From assembly GCA_006503475.1 (NCBI GenBank), contig RSEH01000127.1, positions 1-64,000 on the forward strand: a DNA stretch of 64,000 nt, written 5' to 3'. Positions 47,231-57,484 of the stretch are shown here, in pieces. Below the pieces are notes generated by a model. That model worked only from the letters and a program-made list of their open reading frames with translations. It did not search any database and had not been told where the DNA came from. Each line of letters begins with the position of its first letter. Position 1 is the stretch's first letter. Source of the DNA: Stentor roeselii. Taxonomy: Eukaryota; Ciliophora; Heterotrichea; Heterotrichida; Stentoridae. The position numbers were made by a program, and so were the translations under genes.

Positions 47231-48994
47231 ATGGCAGAACTCCAGGCTTTTTTTGATAAAGTCACTACTTATAATATCGAATCTTTACAGATTTGTGAGA
47301 AAAAAGACCTACTCGCTATAAAAACTGAAGATGACACTATTATCATCATGCGCATTTCTCACCACCCTAAAAAAATCGCAAGTCTCGATGAAGCCAACAA
47401 GATTTCTGCAGTTTTTTTCAAAGAAGACGGTACCGGGCTTGTTTTATCAACTTTAACAGGAACATTACGAGTATTTCAATTGGAATCATTAGGTTTAAAG
47501 TTATTCCACGAGTTGAATTTTCACAGTCATCCAGTGATTAACGTGTCTTGGCATAGTTTTGATAGAAATTTCGAAATTCCAAAGTACCCAATCGAATCCA
47601 TTCATCCATCCGAGCATCTTTCAGAAGGATTTCCGGATTTTTCAGTCATTTTCGCGGTGGATGAACTGGGAATGGTCTCAATGACAGTGAATGGAGTTTT
47701 TCCTTTAGCTTGCTTTTCAGAATCAGGGTGTAAACAAGTAAGTCCCAATGAAAGTCTTTCTCAATTAATTCTTTTGAAAGTCACTTCAGAAGGATGGTCA
47801 TTTGAAGAGTGGGACACTCAAGTACTTGATAAAAAAAGTAAACAAATCAATGAAGTTTCAAGAATTTTTCAAAAAACACAAGAATTGTTTAAAGTCCTTC
47901 ATAAGGGTGGAAAAGAAGTTGTTAAAGAAGCGAATAGTGTCTTGTCTTCTTATATTGGAAGATACCTCAACGGAATTGAGGACTCTATTGAAAAAAATGG
48001 CGGGAAAAGTACGGTTGAAGAAGTTCTTAGCAATTGTGCGGCTACTGGAGTTGTTTCATCGTTTTTGAATAAGTTCTTGAAGGATGAGATGCAGAACTCA
48101 AAAGCGATTTCTCAGTATGAGGAAAAACTCGCTGTTCAAGTGAAAAACTGTCAAATTTCCTTGATTCAAGACTGTAAAAACTCGATAATTTCCTTGATTT
48201 TTTACTTGAATACCTTGAAAAACTACTCAAAAGTCCCGAATTTCGCACCTTTGAATCTCGCTGCTTTGGACCTGGACAGTTTGATTGAAAAGTTGCAGAA
48301 ATTACTGAAAAAGTCGATGAAAATGATGGAACTTCTCTCAGATGCTCACTTTAACATTAAGAACATGATTCATTGGCTGCATAACTGGAATTTGAAACTA
48401 GTGAAAGAAGAAGAACAAGCGGAAGCTCCGGAAGAATGGCAGGTTGACTTGAAGCAGTTGATGATTTACTTTGAAAACGAGTCTTCTCTTTACTTTGAAG
48501 AACTGAGAACGATCATTAAAAGCGACTTTTCGAATGATTTGAATTTGATACAGAAGGAATGGTCAAGCTTAACGGCCGAGCTGCCCAAGAGCATTCCGAA
48601 GTACTTTAGAAAGATCAGACAGGTTATGCTTTCTAGTCATCTTTACTCTGACTTTCAGATGAAGACTAGGACTTTTAGCACTATTGTTGTACTTCATGAT
48701 GTGAACAGAGCTGAGGTCTTTCAAATCGCATCGGGACAGGTCACGAGCTATGCCCCTACCCTCCCCTTTCCATTAAAATTTCTGAAAATCTGTCACAATG
48801 AAAACCTAGTCATAGCCGGAAGCGAAGGACAAAAGACAACATTCGCTCAAATAGACCGTCAAGGAAAATCACAATCCCAAATCGATTTTTTCAACGAAGA
48901 AGTCTCTGCCCTTGCCTTCTGCGAGAAGAGGATGGTTGGAGTACTAGTGACAAACGAGCGAACCTTAAGAATGTTTGACTTTGAAGATCTTTAG
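47231..48994 (+). CDS. ANAPC4: anaphase-promoting complex subunit 4
   Basis: A 587-residue APC/C scaffold subunit, part of the platform of the cell-cycle ubiquitin ligase. Seen: an N-terminal WD40-like half (CEKKDLLAIKTEDDTIIIMR, VFFKEDGTGLVLSTLTGTLR), then the long helical APC4 domain (about 230-440), with LSNCAATGVVSSFLNKFLKD and MIHWLHNWNLKLVKEE near its end, and a final beta-rich part (about 480-587). This WD40 plus helical bundle plus WD40 order is that of ANAPC4. Length is shorter than human (808), by shorter loops and tail. It lies 16 bp after the SNF1-like kinase gene, and its stop is 13 bp from the convergent PH kinase stop. Confidence 0.88.
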   Translation: MAELQAFFDKVTTYNIESLQICEKKDLLAIKTEDDTIIIMRISHHPKKIASLDEANKISAVFFKEDGTGLVLSTLTGTLRVFQLESLGLKLFHELNFHSHPVINVSWHSFDRNFEIPKYPIESIHPSEHLSEGFPDFSVIFAVDELGMVSMTVNGVFPLACFSESGCKQVSPNESLSQLILLKVTSEGWSFEEWDTQVLDKKSKQINEVSRIFQKTQELFKVLHKGGKEVVKEANSVLSSYIGRYLNGIEDSIEKNGGKSTVEEVLSNCAATGVVSSFLNKFLKDEMQNSKAISQYEEKLAVQVKNCQISLIQDCKNSIISLIFYLNTLKNYSKVPNFAPLNLAALDLDSLIEKLQKLLKKSMKMMELLSDAHFNIKNMIHWLHNWNLKLVKEEEQAEAPEEWQVDLKQLMIYFENESSLYFEELRTIIKSDFSNDLNLIQKEWSSLTAELPKSIPKYFRKIRQVMLSSHLYSDFQMKTRTFSTIVVLHDVNRAEVFQIASGQVTSYAPTLPFPLKFLKICHNENLVIAGSEGQKTTFAQIDRQGKSQSQIDFFNEEVSALAFCEKRMVGVLVTNERTLRMFDFEDL

Positions 48995-49007
48995 ATTAAT
49001 ATTTATA

Positions 49008-50174
49008 TTAAGAAGTCACGAAAGCCGAGAAGCAGTCTTTATTCATGCAAGAAAACCATGAAAGATCCATCAATTCTCTCGCCGACTTGCGATCCTTCGG
49101 ATTTTTCTGCAACATGCAAAAAATAACTTCTTTCGCTTCAGGGGACAGTTTTTTCGACATCTCGAACTTGACCCTTGAGTTATTTTCCATGATTTTTTTT
49201 TCAGTCCTGCCAGCGAAAGGATGTTTTCCACAAAGCAAGATAAACAAAATGACTCCTGCACTAAAAATATCAATTTTGCTGTCATATCTTTGACCAGCGA
49301 TCACCTCAGGAGCGACGTACCCAGGAGACCCGCAGGATCCTTCTGCAATTGTTTCAAAACCCAGGCCAAAGTCGACGATTTTGAAGTCCAGGCCCCAGTC
49401 ATTACAAAGAATGATGTTTTCCAGTTTTAAGTCACGGTGGACTAGGTCTTGACTGTGAAGATAGTCTAAAGCTTGCAAAAGTTGAATCATGAAATTTTTT
49501 CCTGTCTCTTCGTCGAGACTTCCTATTTTTTTCATTCTTTCACAAAGGTTGTCTTTGCAGAGGTAGTCGAAAACTAGGTCTACTGTTGTGTCTGACTCGT
49601 AGACGAAGAAGAGCTTTATGATGTTTTCGTGGTCGGTCAGTTGGAGGATTGAAATCTCGGAGTAAAGGTTTCGAAGACCTGAAGGACTTGAGGATATCTT
49701 TGATTTGGTCATTGATTTTATTGCGAATTGCTTTGAGGAGGTTGTGCTTGTTGCTAGGAATACTTTTGAAGTGCTTCCGTGACCGATTTCTTTTAGTTTT
49801 ATGAAGTCTTGGTCGAGATCTGTTAAGATGCACATTGGCTGAAGACTAGCCACCCATTTATCAAGGTCACTTGAACTGGGTACAAAAAAGTCTTGGCTGT
49901 CGATACTGAACCCATATAAGCTCTGTGTATCGCTAGAATCGACAAAAGGTTTAAAGGTTCTGAAACTCAGATCTAATATTTTACAAGTCCCTTTTACTGG
50001 ATTCTTAGTCAGTAGCTGAAAAGGATGAAGTTCATAGTAATTCGACTTAAGACCTTTACCAGTCTTTTTAGTTAATGTACCCGAGCATATTGGAGTGGGT
50101 TGCGGCTTTTGAACCTCAATGAAGCTTCTATGCCAGAAGGTCTCGTCTGCCAGTGATTTGAAAATTGACACCAT
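49008..50174 (-). CDS. PH-domain Ser/Thr kinase
   Basis: A 388-residue protein from MVSIFKSLADE; an upstream in-frame ATG at 50237 would add 21 residues but lacks support. A PH domain lies at about 27-113 (CSGTLTKKTGKGLKSNYYEL ... LDKWVASLQPM, ending with the conserved Trp), a phosphoinositide-binding fold. The kinase spans about 124-380: GHGSTSKVF, K153 in AIKSM, HRDLKLEN from 246, DFG 268-270, GSCGSPGYVAPE. The order PH then kinase is like AKT, but the catalytic domain looks CAMK-like and no AGC C-tail hydrophobic motif is present. All catalytic residues are kept. Recruitment by membrane lipids is inferred. Confidence 0.9.
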   Translation of the reverse strand: MVSIFKSLADETFWHRSFIEVQKPQPTPICSGTLTKKTGKGLKSNYYELHPFQLLTKNPVKGTCKILDLSFRTFKPFVDSSDTQSLYGFSIDSQDFFVPSSSDLDKWVASLQPMCILTDLDQDFIKLKEIGHGSTSKVFLATSTTSSKQFAIKSMTKSKISSSPSGLRNLYSEISILQLTDHENIIKLFFVYESDTTVDLVFDYLCKDNLCERMKKIGSLDEETGKNFMIQLLQALDYLHSQDLVHRDLKLENIILCNDWGLDFKIVDFGLGFETIAEGSCGSPGYVAPEVIAGQRYDSKIDIFSAGVILFILLCGKHPFAGRTEKKIMENNSRVKFEMSKKLSPEAKEVIFCMLQKNPKDRKSARELMDLSWFSCMNKDCFSAFVTS

Positions 50175-51665
50175 TAAAATATTTTTATATTTCAATTCAA
50201 CTATTCTAATTAGATCATTTCGATGAGACTTTAACATCTAAACTTGTAAAGATGAAACAACCGAAATAAGGAAATCAAAGGTCTTGTCTTGGAAAAATAA
50301 GGAATAAATCTCAAGCTTTTTCATTCGGAAAAATTAAATAGGAAGTAATTCGAAGCTTCGATAAAAAATTAGCTTTTGATAGGAAATTATTTAAATTTTT
50401 GTTGGATTTTAAGTTAGACGAATGAAAAGATGATTAAATAAAAATTAATATGAATAAAATGTCAAAATTCTGATTTAGGGAATCATTAGGTTTTAGTTTG
50501 TATTGGTTGGAGAGATTTTCATCGTTTAAGGGATAGGAAGGTTCATGGTTTTTATTAGGATAATATTTTAGATCAGAATCGTAAATATTCAATTGTCTGT
50601 AAAATCACCAGTGTACCAAATATTTTCTTATATGAGCTTAGAAATCGGATATTTTTTAAGAAGATCCTTTTAAGGAGGCTAAACTTGGAAGAGCTGGTTT
50701 ATTGATTATCTCTTTATTTCTTAAGTAAGAATAATTTCGCCTAGCTAGAAGACAAATTTTACCTTATCAGAAATCTAAAGGATTACTGATTCTTTCTTAA
50801 TTTTAAATAGGCTCTGAGAAGGCTTATTCATACTAGAAAGAGTCTTCAGTTTAGGATAAGCTATGGAGTGATGCTAAAGAGAAAAAGGATCCAAGAGAAT
50901 TAATCTATTTGAGGGAACGATATCGATTGAGCAAATGAATATTAAGGGTATAATATCAGTTTATTGTATTCAGACACACAATCAGAGATTAAATTGGTTA
51001 GAGTTGCCTAGTTTATTAGATGTAATAGACAAGAATAATTATTGAATAACATATATCGGAAATTAAATATTTTTGGAATTATGATGTCTAAAAAACCTAA
51101 GATTATTATACCAAATTGATCATCGTACTTCCAATATAGTGTTGGTATTCAACTACTATTTATTGATTCTTGATTTATTGATTATAATCATAAAATAAAC
51201 CAGATTTACACTATTGATATTTCTATGGAAATCTTTATCCTAGACCCTATAATTCGATTATCCTTAAAAACTTTGAAAAAAAAAACTTGAAATCCTATTT
51301 GATAAGATTATGCTAGTTTAATGCTCAATACTATTATTGAAATGCTATATGAAATTCAAGAGTCTATATTAAATGTTAGAGGCTATTATTCAACAATAAT
51401 TCGATCTATATCCTAAAAAACTTTACACAATAAAATCAAAATCCTTACTGATAGGATAATACAACTCCCTCTAATTTATACACTGAATATTTTGAAATTT
51501 ACTTAAAAATTAACAGTAACAATTCTTATTCTGTACCCATACCACTCTAACTTTCCTTACATTCAAGATCTTCATCTAAATCCTAAAATTAATCTAATAT
51601 ATCCAATTCTTCTTTCAATATCCTTAACTAATCAACAAAAAACCCTAAAATCTATCCAAAAACAT
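50175..51665. other. intergenic spacer, 1.49 kb
   Basis: Very AT-rich spacer between divergent genes. T/G-rich left, A/C-rich at the right end. It holds an old direct repeat near 51249-51462, listed separately. No ORF or RNA gene is recognised. Confidence 0.6.
51249..51462. repeat. diverged direct repeat, two copies of about 65 bp
   Basis: 51249-51313 and 51396-51462 align visibly: both begin ataattcgat, then tatcct-aaaaact-tt, and continue with aa(t)cct..tgataaGATaat/ataggata. They are diverged and without ORFs. Either an old duplication or two copies of an AT-rich element. Confidence 0.45.
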
Positions 51666-54600
51666 ATGAATTCCCTTATTTTCGTCATAAATAAAATGAA
51701 TTCCCTTCTGCCAGAAGACATCCCAACCTACAAAAAGCTGCTCTTTAAAACATTCCACCTTCTAACATCTTCCAAGCGATCCTCCAGAAGCGATTTTTAT
51801 TTACATCTGCTGAGTCTACTAATGAGAAACATCCAATACTTGTCAATAATAATATTTTCAGGTTACTTCGTGAAAAACTACTCAAAGTCCTCATTTATCA
51901 TAAACCTCGTTTGCGTGTTTCGTTTAGACTACCTGTTAATCTCCTACGAATCAAGTGCGACATTCATGAGACTATCCTTCTCTCTGATTTTTTTAAATAT
52001 GACAGGAAAGCTCTTTCTTTTATTCCAGCTTTCAAGTAAAAAGCGACTTTTCATATCATTTTTAGTGATCATCTGCAAATACACGAATTGGATGATTTTA
52101 AGTTTGATTGAAATTCCTTTTACGTTTTACTCAATCGACTACATCTATGGGTGCATCGAGGGGTCGAGTCGTTTATATAAAAATAAGTCAATTTCATATG
52201 ATTCTTATTCTTTGCTACTCACAGTGCCTTGTCACTTAGTTTTGATTTTTTTGTCAGTTTCTGAAATACTTTTCGGAAATATTCCAAATTATTCTAATAA
52301 AAACTCGTCTCGGGCACATTCAAGTGTTCATATTCAAGAGTTCTTTTTTATTCAAGCCATCGCTTTTGCTTCAATCGTTGTGGATCCTTCTTATTTCATT
52401 TACTTGTTTTTAGCACTGAGTGTTTATTTGTTTTATTCTTATCTTTACTACTTACCATATATTTACCCGTTTTTTAATAGAATCTTGGTGCAGACTTGGA
52501 GCTCAACGTTTTTTTGCTGCATTTTAATTGTTTTTAGCAGTATTTTTGAAAATTTCTTTATTGTTGAGCTGAATTTTCCTTTGATTTTCATCGTGCTTTG
52601 TTTTATTTCGAGGGAATTTGTTAGTCAAAGGACGAAATTTCTGGTTAAAGTAAGGAAACCTCAGAATGCTTTTGTGCAAGAATTGAAATTGAGATGTGAA
52701 ATACAGGCTGACCCAAAAAGTGAAGAGATATGTAAAAGGATTTTTGATAGTTACTCTGAGGCAAATAAAAACTTTTATTATTTCAGTATTCAGTATATTT
52801 GGGAGGCTATTTTAATCAAAAAGTACTCAAAAAATGTTAGTCTTGCCTTGGTGAAGCTTGTGAAAGTTAATACATATTTATTTAAACCTAATGAAAGCAA
52901 CCAGCAATCCACAAGTTACCCATACTCACTCGAAGTCGACTTCCTCCTCTACTCACTATTCAACAAGTTCTCCAAAAGTGTAAAAGACAGCAGCATAGAC
53001 CTCGCACTAATAAAATACTTCACTTACTACAAGAAAATCTCAAAATTCGACGAAAAAATCTTAACTTTCTTACTAGACTTCACCCATACCTTAGAAACCG
53101 ACACAAGTTCAAAAGCGATAAAAAACCGTATCGACTCCATCGGAAGACTAATAAAAAACTACAAAACTTTAGCAAAAAAAGTCACCAGAAAATTCGGAGT
53201 CGACAAGAAATTCGCTCGAATGTACGGAACTTTCCTTCGAGACATTTTAAATTCATCAAAAGGCGAAAGTTTACTTGAAAATTACGGACTTTCTGATAAA
53301 ATGAGTGAAAAAGCTCTTAATGAATCTTCAGAGTTTGACAGGTGGGACCCGGTGTTGATAATAAGTGGCTGGTATCAGAATATTGGAACTATTGTTTATG
53401 CAAATTCAGCTATTTACAAGTTGTTAAGAATCGACATGGAAAATAAACTCATCGGGTCTAATTTCATGGAACTTATTCCAGAACCTTTCGATGTTATTCA
53501 TGATAATGTGCTTTACAGGTACTTGTTTTACAGGAATTCGACGGAACTTATCAGAAGTCACTTGTTTTTGTTGGATGTTGATAGGTACTGTATTGAGGTT
53601 ACCATGAAATTTAAACTCGCTTTTTATAAATGCAATCCTTATTTCATCGCTAGTTTCAAGGTTTTTAATTCAGGGAAAAATATGATTTTGTGCTCGACTG
53701 AAGGGAAAATTTTTAGCTACTCTGAAGGGATAAAGTTTATTTTTTCTGAAATGAATTTTAATATTTTTACAGCGCTTCCTGATATTGAGGAGTATTTAAA
53801 GGCTCATGATTATGAAGAACACTTTTTGTACTCGGCCTTTGGAAGAAACTTTTATATGAAAAAATCATTTCTTCAGATTGATGGATATGAAATGTTGATT
53901 CTTTATTTGGTTGACTATGAACATGTTGAAAATCGCAGAATTAGCATCAGCAATAATAATAAAAAAGTTGTTCATTTAGAAGAAATTCTAGAAGATGGGC
54001 ATAAACAGACAGGCACTTTTAAAGAAAAAGAACTTAAAAAAGACTCCATGATTCAAGAAAATCAAGAAGAAAAAGACTTGATTTATTTAAAAACTGCAAC
54101 AAAAGCTTCAAAAATTTTAGCGAATTCTGTGAAAACTTTAGTGATTATTGAAATATTGATTACTGTTTCTATCCTTTTGATAATTTTGCAGATAATTCAG
54201 TCGATTTCAGTGAATCGGATTATTTTTGATATAGGGTTGATGAGGTATCTTTCATGTTCAATCCTTTCAAGTACCCAGTCCTTGGAGTTATTATCAACTA
54301 ACTTCACCCTTGCCTTTAACGAGTCTTTTTACAAGTCGAGTTTACTTGAAAATTCCAATCTTTTGAACCAGTTACTGCAAGACTACCGAGATATCACTCT
54401 TCCCTTCCTCAACCAAAAGCGAGACTACTTCTCCACATCCAAGGTAAAAATAATAAAATTCGTAAACACCAGCTACTTCGAAGAAGAAGTAAGTTTATTA
54501 AACGCGATTCAAGAAACAATTTCAATTTCTCAGTTCTTTGGAAAAACTGGACTTTCCAATGATTCTTCCAGTTTAAATAAAAAGAAGTTCTTATATCGCA

Positions 54601-55772
54601 ACCTGCCATCATCTTACATCAACTCCTTACACGTAAGAGTCGTGACAGTGATGAAAGACCTGGAAGACTCCCTAGGTCAGATCTTTACTTACCTGTCTTA
54701 TTTAGAGTTAGTCTGCATAATGCCTCCAGTGATTTTAATGATTATTTCAGCTTTCTGCATTTTTTACATAGAAAAGTCGAATAAAGCCTTTTGGGGAACT
54801 TTAGCAGGTGTCGGACGAGGACAGATGATTGAAGCCCAGACCCGAATGATGGAACGTTTAATTTTTTTCCATGAAAAAGAAGTAGTAAACGAAAGCCCAA
54901 GTTCAACAAGCAAGAAACGTCCTTACAAGCGAATGATGATTTTTCCATGTCTGAAGATTTTCATGTTTTTCTTAGTTTCCTTGATTTTTTACTTCTCAAT
55001 CACAATGGGACCTCAAGAGTTGCTTCACAGTACAATGAAAAGTCAGCTGAACCATACAAACTACGGCGGAATGAGAAGAATGCTTACACCTTTGACCTTG
55101 TTTTGGTCACGTGATAGTCTTTTATACAGAAAACAACTTGAGTCTTATGTGGAAAAAGTCCCAGATTATGAAATTTCTTCTTCTTTTGATGAACTTGAAA
55201 GACGCTCGAGGCAGTTGGTCAGTGTTCAAAATGAACTGATGCACTCGATTAAAGACTTTCCTGATAAAAGATACGATTTTCAACAGTACTTGAAACTTAT
55301 GTATGGAAACGCTTGTGATATCATTAGTAATGTTGAGATGTGTGAAGGTACTTTGGTTAGCAAAGGAGTTGACTTCGGAATGAAAGAATATGTTCGAAAA
55401 GCGGAATATTTGCATCATGAAGACCTTTTAATCAATTTTTCTTTTGTTAGAGTCGAGCAGTACTCGAAAGTCATTGAAAAGTCCTTCGTGTTTGGACTGA
55501 GTGTTTATGCGAATTACACTGATAGCATTGAAGAGAGGTTAAAAGGTGAAATGACTGTCGCTACTTTTATGTATCTTTTCGTTCTAATCATTTTTTATGC
55601 AGGTTTTTTACATGGGGTGGCTGAAGGAATGATCAGGAACATCGAAAGCAAAGCTGAAATTCTCGCTGTTTTCATCAAAAATTCAATAAAAAATGCAAGA
55701 AAAACTCGATCATCTTCTCTAATCAAACATTCATTTTTATCTACCATAAAAGGAAAAAACATAAAATTCTAA
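51666..55772 (+). CDS. multi-pass membrane protein with PAS domain (TmcB-like)
   Basis: A 1368-residue protein of a kind expanded in ciliates (tiny-macrocyst TmcB/TmcC-like PAS proteins). About ten membrane segments occupy residues 50-325. A soluble helical region follows (about 345-540, with FARMYGTFLRDILNSSKGES), then a PAS-like domain at about 560-660 (ISGWYQNIGTIVYANSAIYK, LIGSNFMELIPEP). Four more membrane segments lie near 825, 1020, 1100 and 1315, with large outer or lumenal loops between. The role is probably sensing of redox, light or small molecules, but no cofactor-binding residue can be named. A second in-frame ATG at 51696, in an identical ATGAATTCCCTT context, may be the true start. 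Confidence 0.85.
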   Translation: MNSLIFVINKMNSLLPEDIPTYKKLLFKTFHLLTSSKRSSRSDFYLHLLSLLMRNIQYLSIIIFSGYFVKNYSKSSFIINLVCVFRLDYLLISYESSATFMRLSFSLIFLNMTGKLFLLFQLSSKKRLFISFLVIICKYTNWMILSLIEIPFTFYSIDYIYGCIEGSSRLYKNKSISYDSYSLLLTVPCHLVLIFLSVSEILFGNIPNYSNKNSSRAHSSVHIQEFFFIQAIAFASIVVDPSYFIYLFLALSVYLFYSYLYYLPYIYPFFNRILVQTWSSTFFCCILIVFSSIFENFFIVELNFPLIFIVLCFISREFVSQRTKFLVKVRKPQNAFVQELKLRCEIQADPKSEEICKRIFDSYSEANKNFYYFSIQYIWEAILIKKYSKNVSLALVKLVKVNTYLFKPNESNQQSTSYPYSLEVDFLLYSLFNKFSKSVKDSSIDLALIKYFTYYKKISKFDEKILTFLLDFTHTLETDTSSKAIKNRIDSIGRLIKNYKTLAKKVTRKFGVDKKFARMYGTFLRDILNSSKGESLLENYGLSDKMSEKALNESSEFDRWDPVLIISGWYQNIGTIVYANSAIYKLLRIDMENKLIGSNFMELIPEPFDVIHDNVLYRYLFYRNSTELIRSHLFLLDVDRYCIEVTMKFKLAFYKCNPYFIASFKVFNSGKNMILCSTEGKIFSYSEGIKFIFSEMNFNIFTALPDIEEYLKAHDYEEHFLYSAFGRNFYMKKSFLQIDGYEMLILYLVDYEHVENRRISISNNNKKVVHLEEILEDGHKQTGTFKEKELKKDSMIQENQEEKDLIYLKTATKASKILANSVKTLVIIEILITVSILLIILQIIQSISVNRIIFDIGLMRYLSCSILSSTQSLELLSTNFTLAFNESFYKSSLLENSNLLNQLLQDYRDITLPFLNQKRDYFSTSKVKIIKFVNTSYFEEEVSLLNAIQETISISQFFGKTGLSNDSSSLNKKKFLYRNLPSSYINSLHVRVVTVMKDLEDSLGQIFTYLSYLELVCIMPPVILMIISAFCIFYIEKSNKAFWGTLAGVGRGQMIEAQTRMMERLIFFHEKEVVNESPSSTSKKRPYKRMMIFPCLKIFMFFLVSLIFYFSITMGPQELLHSTMKSQLNHTNYGGMRRMLTPLTLFWSRDSLLYRKQLESYVEKVPDYEISSSFDELERRSRQLVSVQNELMHSIKDFPDKRYDFQQYLKLMYGNACDIISNVEMCEGTLVSKGVDFGMKEYVRKAEYLHHEDLLINFSFVRVEQYSKVIEKSFVFGLSVYANYTDSIEERLKGEMTVATFMYLFVLIIFYAGFLHGVAEGMIRNIESKAEILAVFIKNSIKNARKTRSSSLIKHSFLSTIKGKNIKF

Positions 55773-55799
55773 ATTTTTAGATAATAAATTATCGTAAAT

Positions 55800-56438
55800 A
55801 TGGAAAAACATCCAAACGTCTCCAGCTTAACCATCAAAAACGGCCGATCTTCTCAAGAAAGACCTGAAATAAAAAATCTTCTCTTCCAAACACTGTTAAA
55901 TCCTGATAAACTCCGAATGGAGAGCCAGGACTTGCTGAGAGTCTTGGAAGAAAAAGACGATGAAATCGAGAGTTTAAGAGAAGAAAACAAGAGACTTTTA
56001 GAACAAATAAAAAAAAAAGATAGTGACTTGAATAAGCTTAATTCTCTTCTGGGTAAGATGAAGGATTTAGAAAAAGATAATATTTTTTTGAAGAAAAGAC
56101 TTCAAATGTTGGTACAGACAAGTCAACATCTGCAGGGTGAATCGGTTTTAAAGAATCAGATTTTTAGATCGGATTCGGCTGATTGTTATAGAAAAGTCGA
56201 TATTTCTTCAAGTAAAACTAGGGAAAATAGCAATCTTTCACCTGCTAGTCAAGATAGTGAAATAGAAAAAAGGATTGAAGCTTTGAGAAAAGGGGCGGAT
56301 AGTCTTTTGAATTCGCCGTTGTTGAAGAAGAATAATGGAGTTTATAAGGAGAAGATTATGCAGAAGGATAATCAAAGCTTGAGAATGGTTAATTCTGTCC
56401 AGCCTGTAAAAAAACAACTGGGATTCTTTAATAACTAA
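55800..56438 (+). CDS. coiled-coil protein
   Basis: A 212-residue protein. A heptad-repeat coiled coil spans about residues 38-104 (LLRVLEEKDDEIESLREENK, LEKDNIFLKKRLQMLV), flanked by polar, Ser-rich sequence probably disordered (NSNLSPASQDSEIEKRIEAL). The tail VKKQLGFFNN is basic. No catalytic domain or known family is recognised. It lies 27 bp after the PAS membrane protein on the same strand; such spacing is common here and does not alone show a shared function. A dimeric structural or adaptor protein is inferred. Confidence 0.75.
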   Translation: MEKHPNVSSLTIKNGRSSQERPEIKNLLFQTLLNPDKLRMESQDLLRVLEEKDDEIESLREENKRLLEQIKKKDSDLNKLNSLLGKMKDLEKDNIFLKKRLQMLVQTSQHLQGESVLKNQIFRSDSADCYRKVDISSSKTRENSNLSPASQDSEIEKRIEALRKGADSLLNSPLLKKNNGVYKEKIMQKDNQSLRMVNSVQPVKKQLGFFNN

Positions 56439-56624
56439 GATGAAGATGATAAATAAGATTTTGAATATTATTTAAATTTCTGAGATTGGTCAAATATTGT
56501 TATGTTGAAAGATCTATTGTTTTAGAAAAAAGAAGATTAAGGTAATCTAAGAAATCAGAAGAGTTCAGAATGAAATTTTGAAATTTTGAAATTTTATATA
56601 GAAGGTTGATATATGTAAAAATAT

Positions 56625-57008
56625 ATGGAAAGCGATTTAAATCTCGACCCTATGACCAATAAAGGTATCTACCAACTAATGAAATCTCAACACGATCTAA
56701 ACACCCTTCTAAAAAACTTTCAACCCCATCAAGACACCTCCGAAATTTCAAACCTTTTCCACTCCTTCCACGAAATCCTAAAAAACTCTCTATTCCGTGC
56801 AAAGCTAAAACTGATTCATCGAAAATGTTCCAAATGCCAAGAAGATCTGAATTCCTTCTACCAATTATCCTGCACCCACACATTCTGCAAAAGCTGCTTC
56901 GAGGATTCAATCTCTCCAAATCCAAAAAAAGTCGGAAACATCGATTTTTTGATCTGCATCTGTGGAAACCTAACAAAAACATTAGAATTAAAATTTTTCA
57001 CTAATTAA
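56625..57008 (+). CDS. small RING-like zinc-finger protein
   Basis: A 127-residue protein with a helical N-terminus (1-60) and a C-terminal RING-like cluster: C70 and C73 (HRKCSKCQEDL), then SCTHTFCKSC (Cys, His, Cys, Cys) and a last pair in LICICGN. Ligand order is C-x2-C ... C-x-H-x2-C-x2-C ... C-x-C, so the final pair is spaced one residue apart rather than the usual two. The domain ends close to the C-terminus. A ubiquitin ligase or adaptor is inferred. It is convergent with the next gene; 5 bp separate the stops. Confidence 0.75.
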   Translation: MESDLNLDPMTNKGIYQLMKSQHDLNTLLKNFQPHQDTSEISNLFHSFHEILKNSLFRAKLKLIHRKCSKCQEDLNSFYQLSCTHTFCKSCFEDSISPNPKKVGNIDFLICICGNLTKTLELKFFTN

Positions 57009-57013
57009 ACCAC

Positions 57014-57484
57014 CTACAAATTAACATAATGAAGATATTTCGAAAGATTTACTTTGACCTCATCAGAACCTTCACTGCTGATGTCACATTGAATGCCGAA
57101 CTCGAAGGATTCTTCGATATTTGCACAGGTTTCTCGATAATTCTTCAATTTTTCTGAAATTCTTCCAGAATTTGAAGGCTCTTTACCTTTAATAATTTCG
57201 CTAAATTTATACTTTTTTAGTATTGGAGATACACGAGTATCGAACTTTGTCCATAATTTGTTGCATTTTTTTGTGAATTCGGAATCGTTTAGCACTGGAT
57301 TCGCTGGGCGCTGGACAAGGCTTGAGTTCCGGATGTGAGAGACTTGGAATTTCAGGGAACTTGGGGAGGACTTTAAGCAATTAAGACTTGACTTGCGTAA
57401 TTGATTCAGATTTGGAAGAAATGAAGAAATTTGACGGGTGTTTTGATGCAGTTTAGTATTATGAGATTTATGAAAAGTAGCCAT
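57014..57484 (-). CDS. unrecognised 156-residue protein
   Basis: Basic, polar N-terminal half (1-70, rich in Ser, Asn, His, Lys and Leu) and a more folded-looking C-terminal half (about 70-156) with helical character (FTKKCNKLWTKFDTRVSPIL, RISEKLKNYRETCANIEESF). The first 50 residues are Arg/Lys/Ser-rich with few acids, so a mitochondrial presequence is possible but unproven. No domain is recognised. It is a tight convergent neighbour of the small RING gene, 5 bp apart. Confidence 0.65.
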   Translation of the reverse strand: MATFHKSHNTKLHQNTRQISSFLPNLNQLRKSSLNCLKSSPSSLKFQVSHIRNSSLVQRPANPVLNDSEFTKKCNKLWTKFDTRVSPILKKYKFSEIIKGKEPSNSGRISEKLKNYRETCANIEESFEFGIQCDISSEGSDEVKVNLSKYLHYVNL

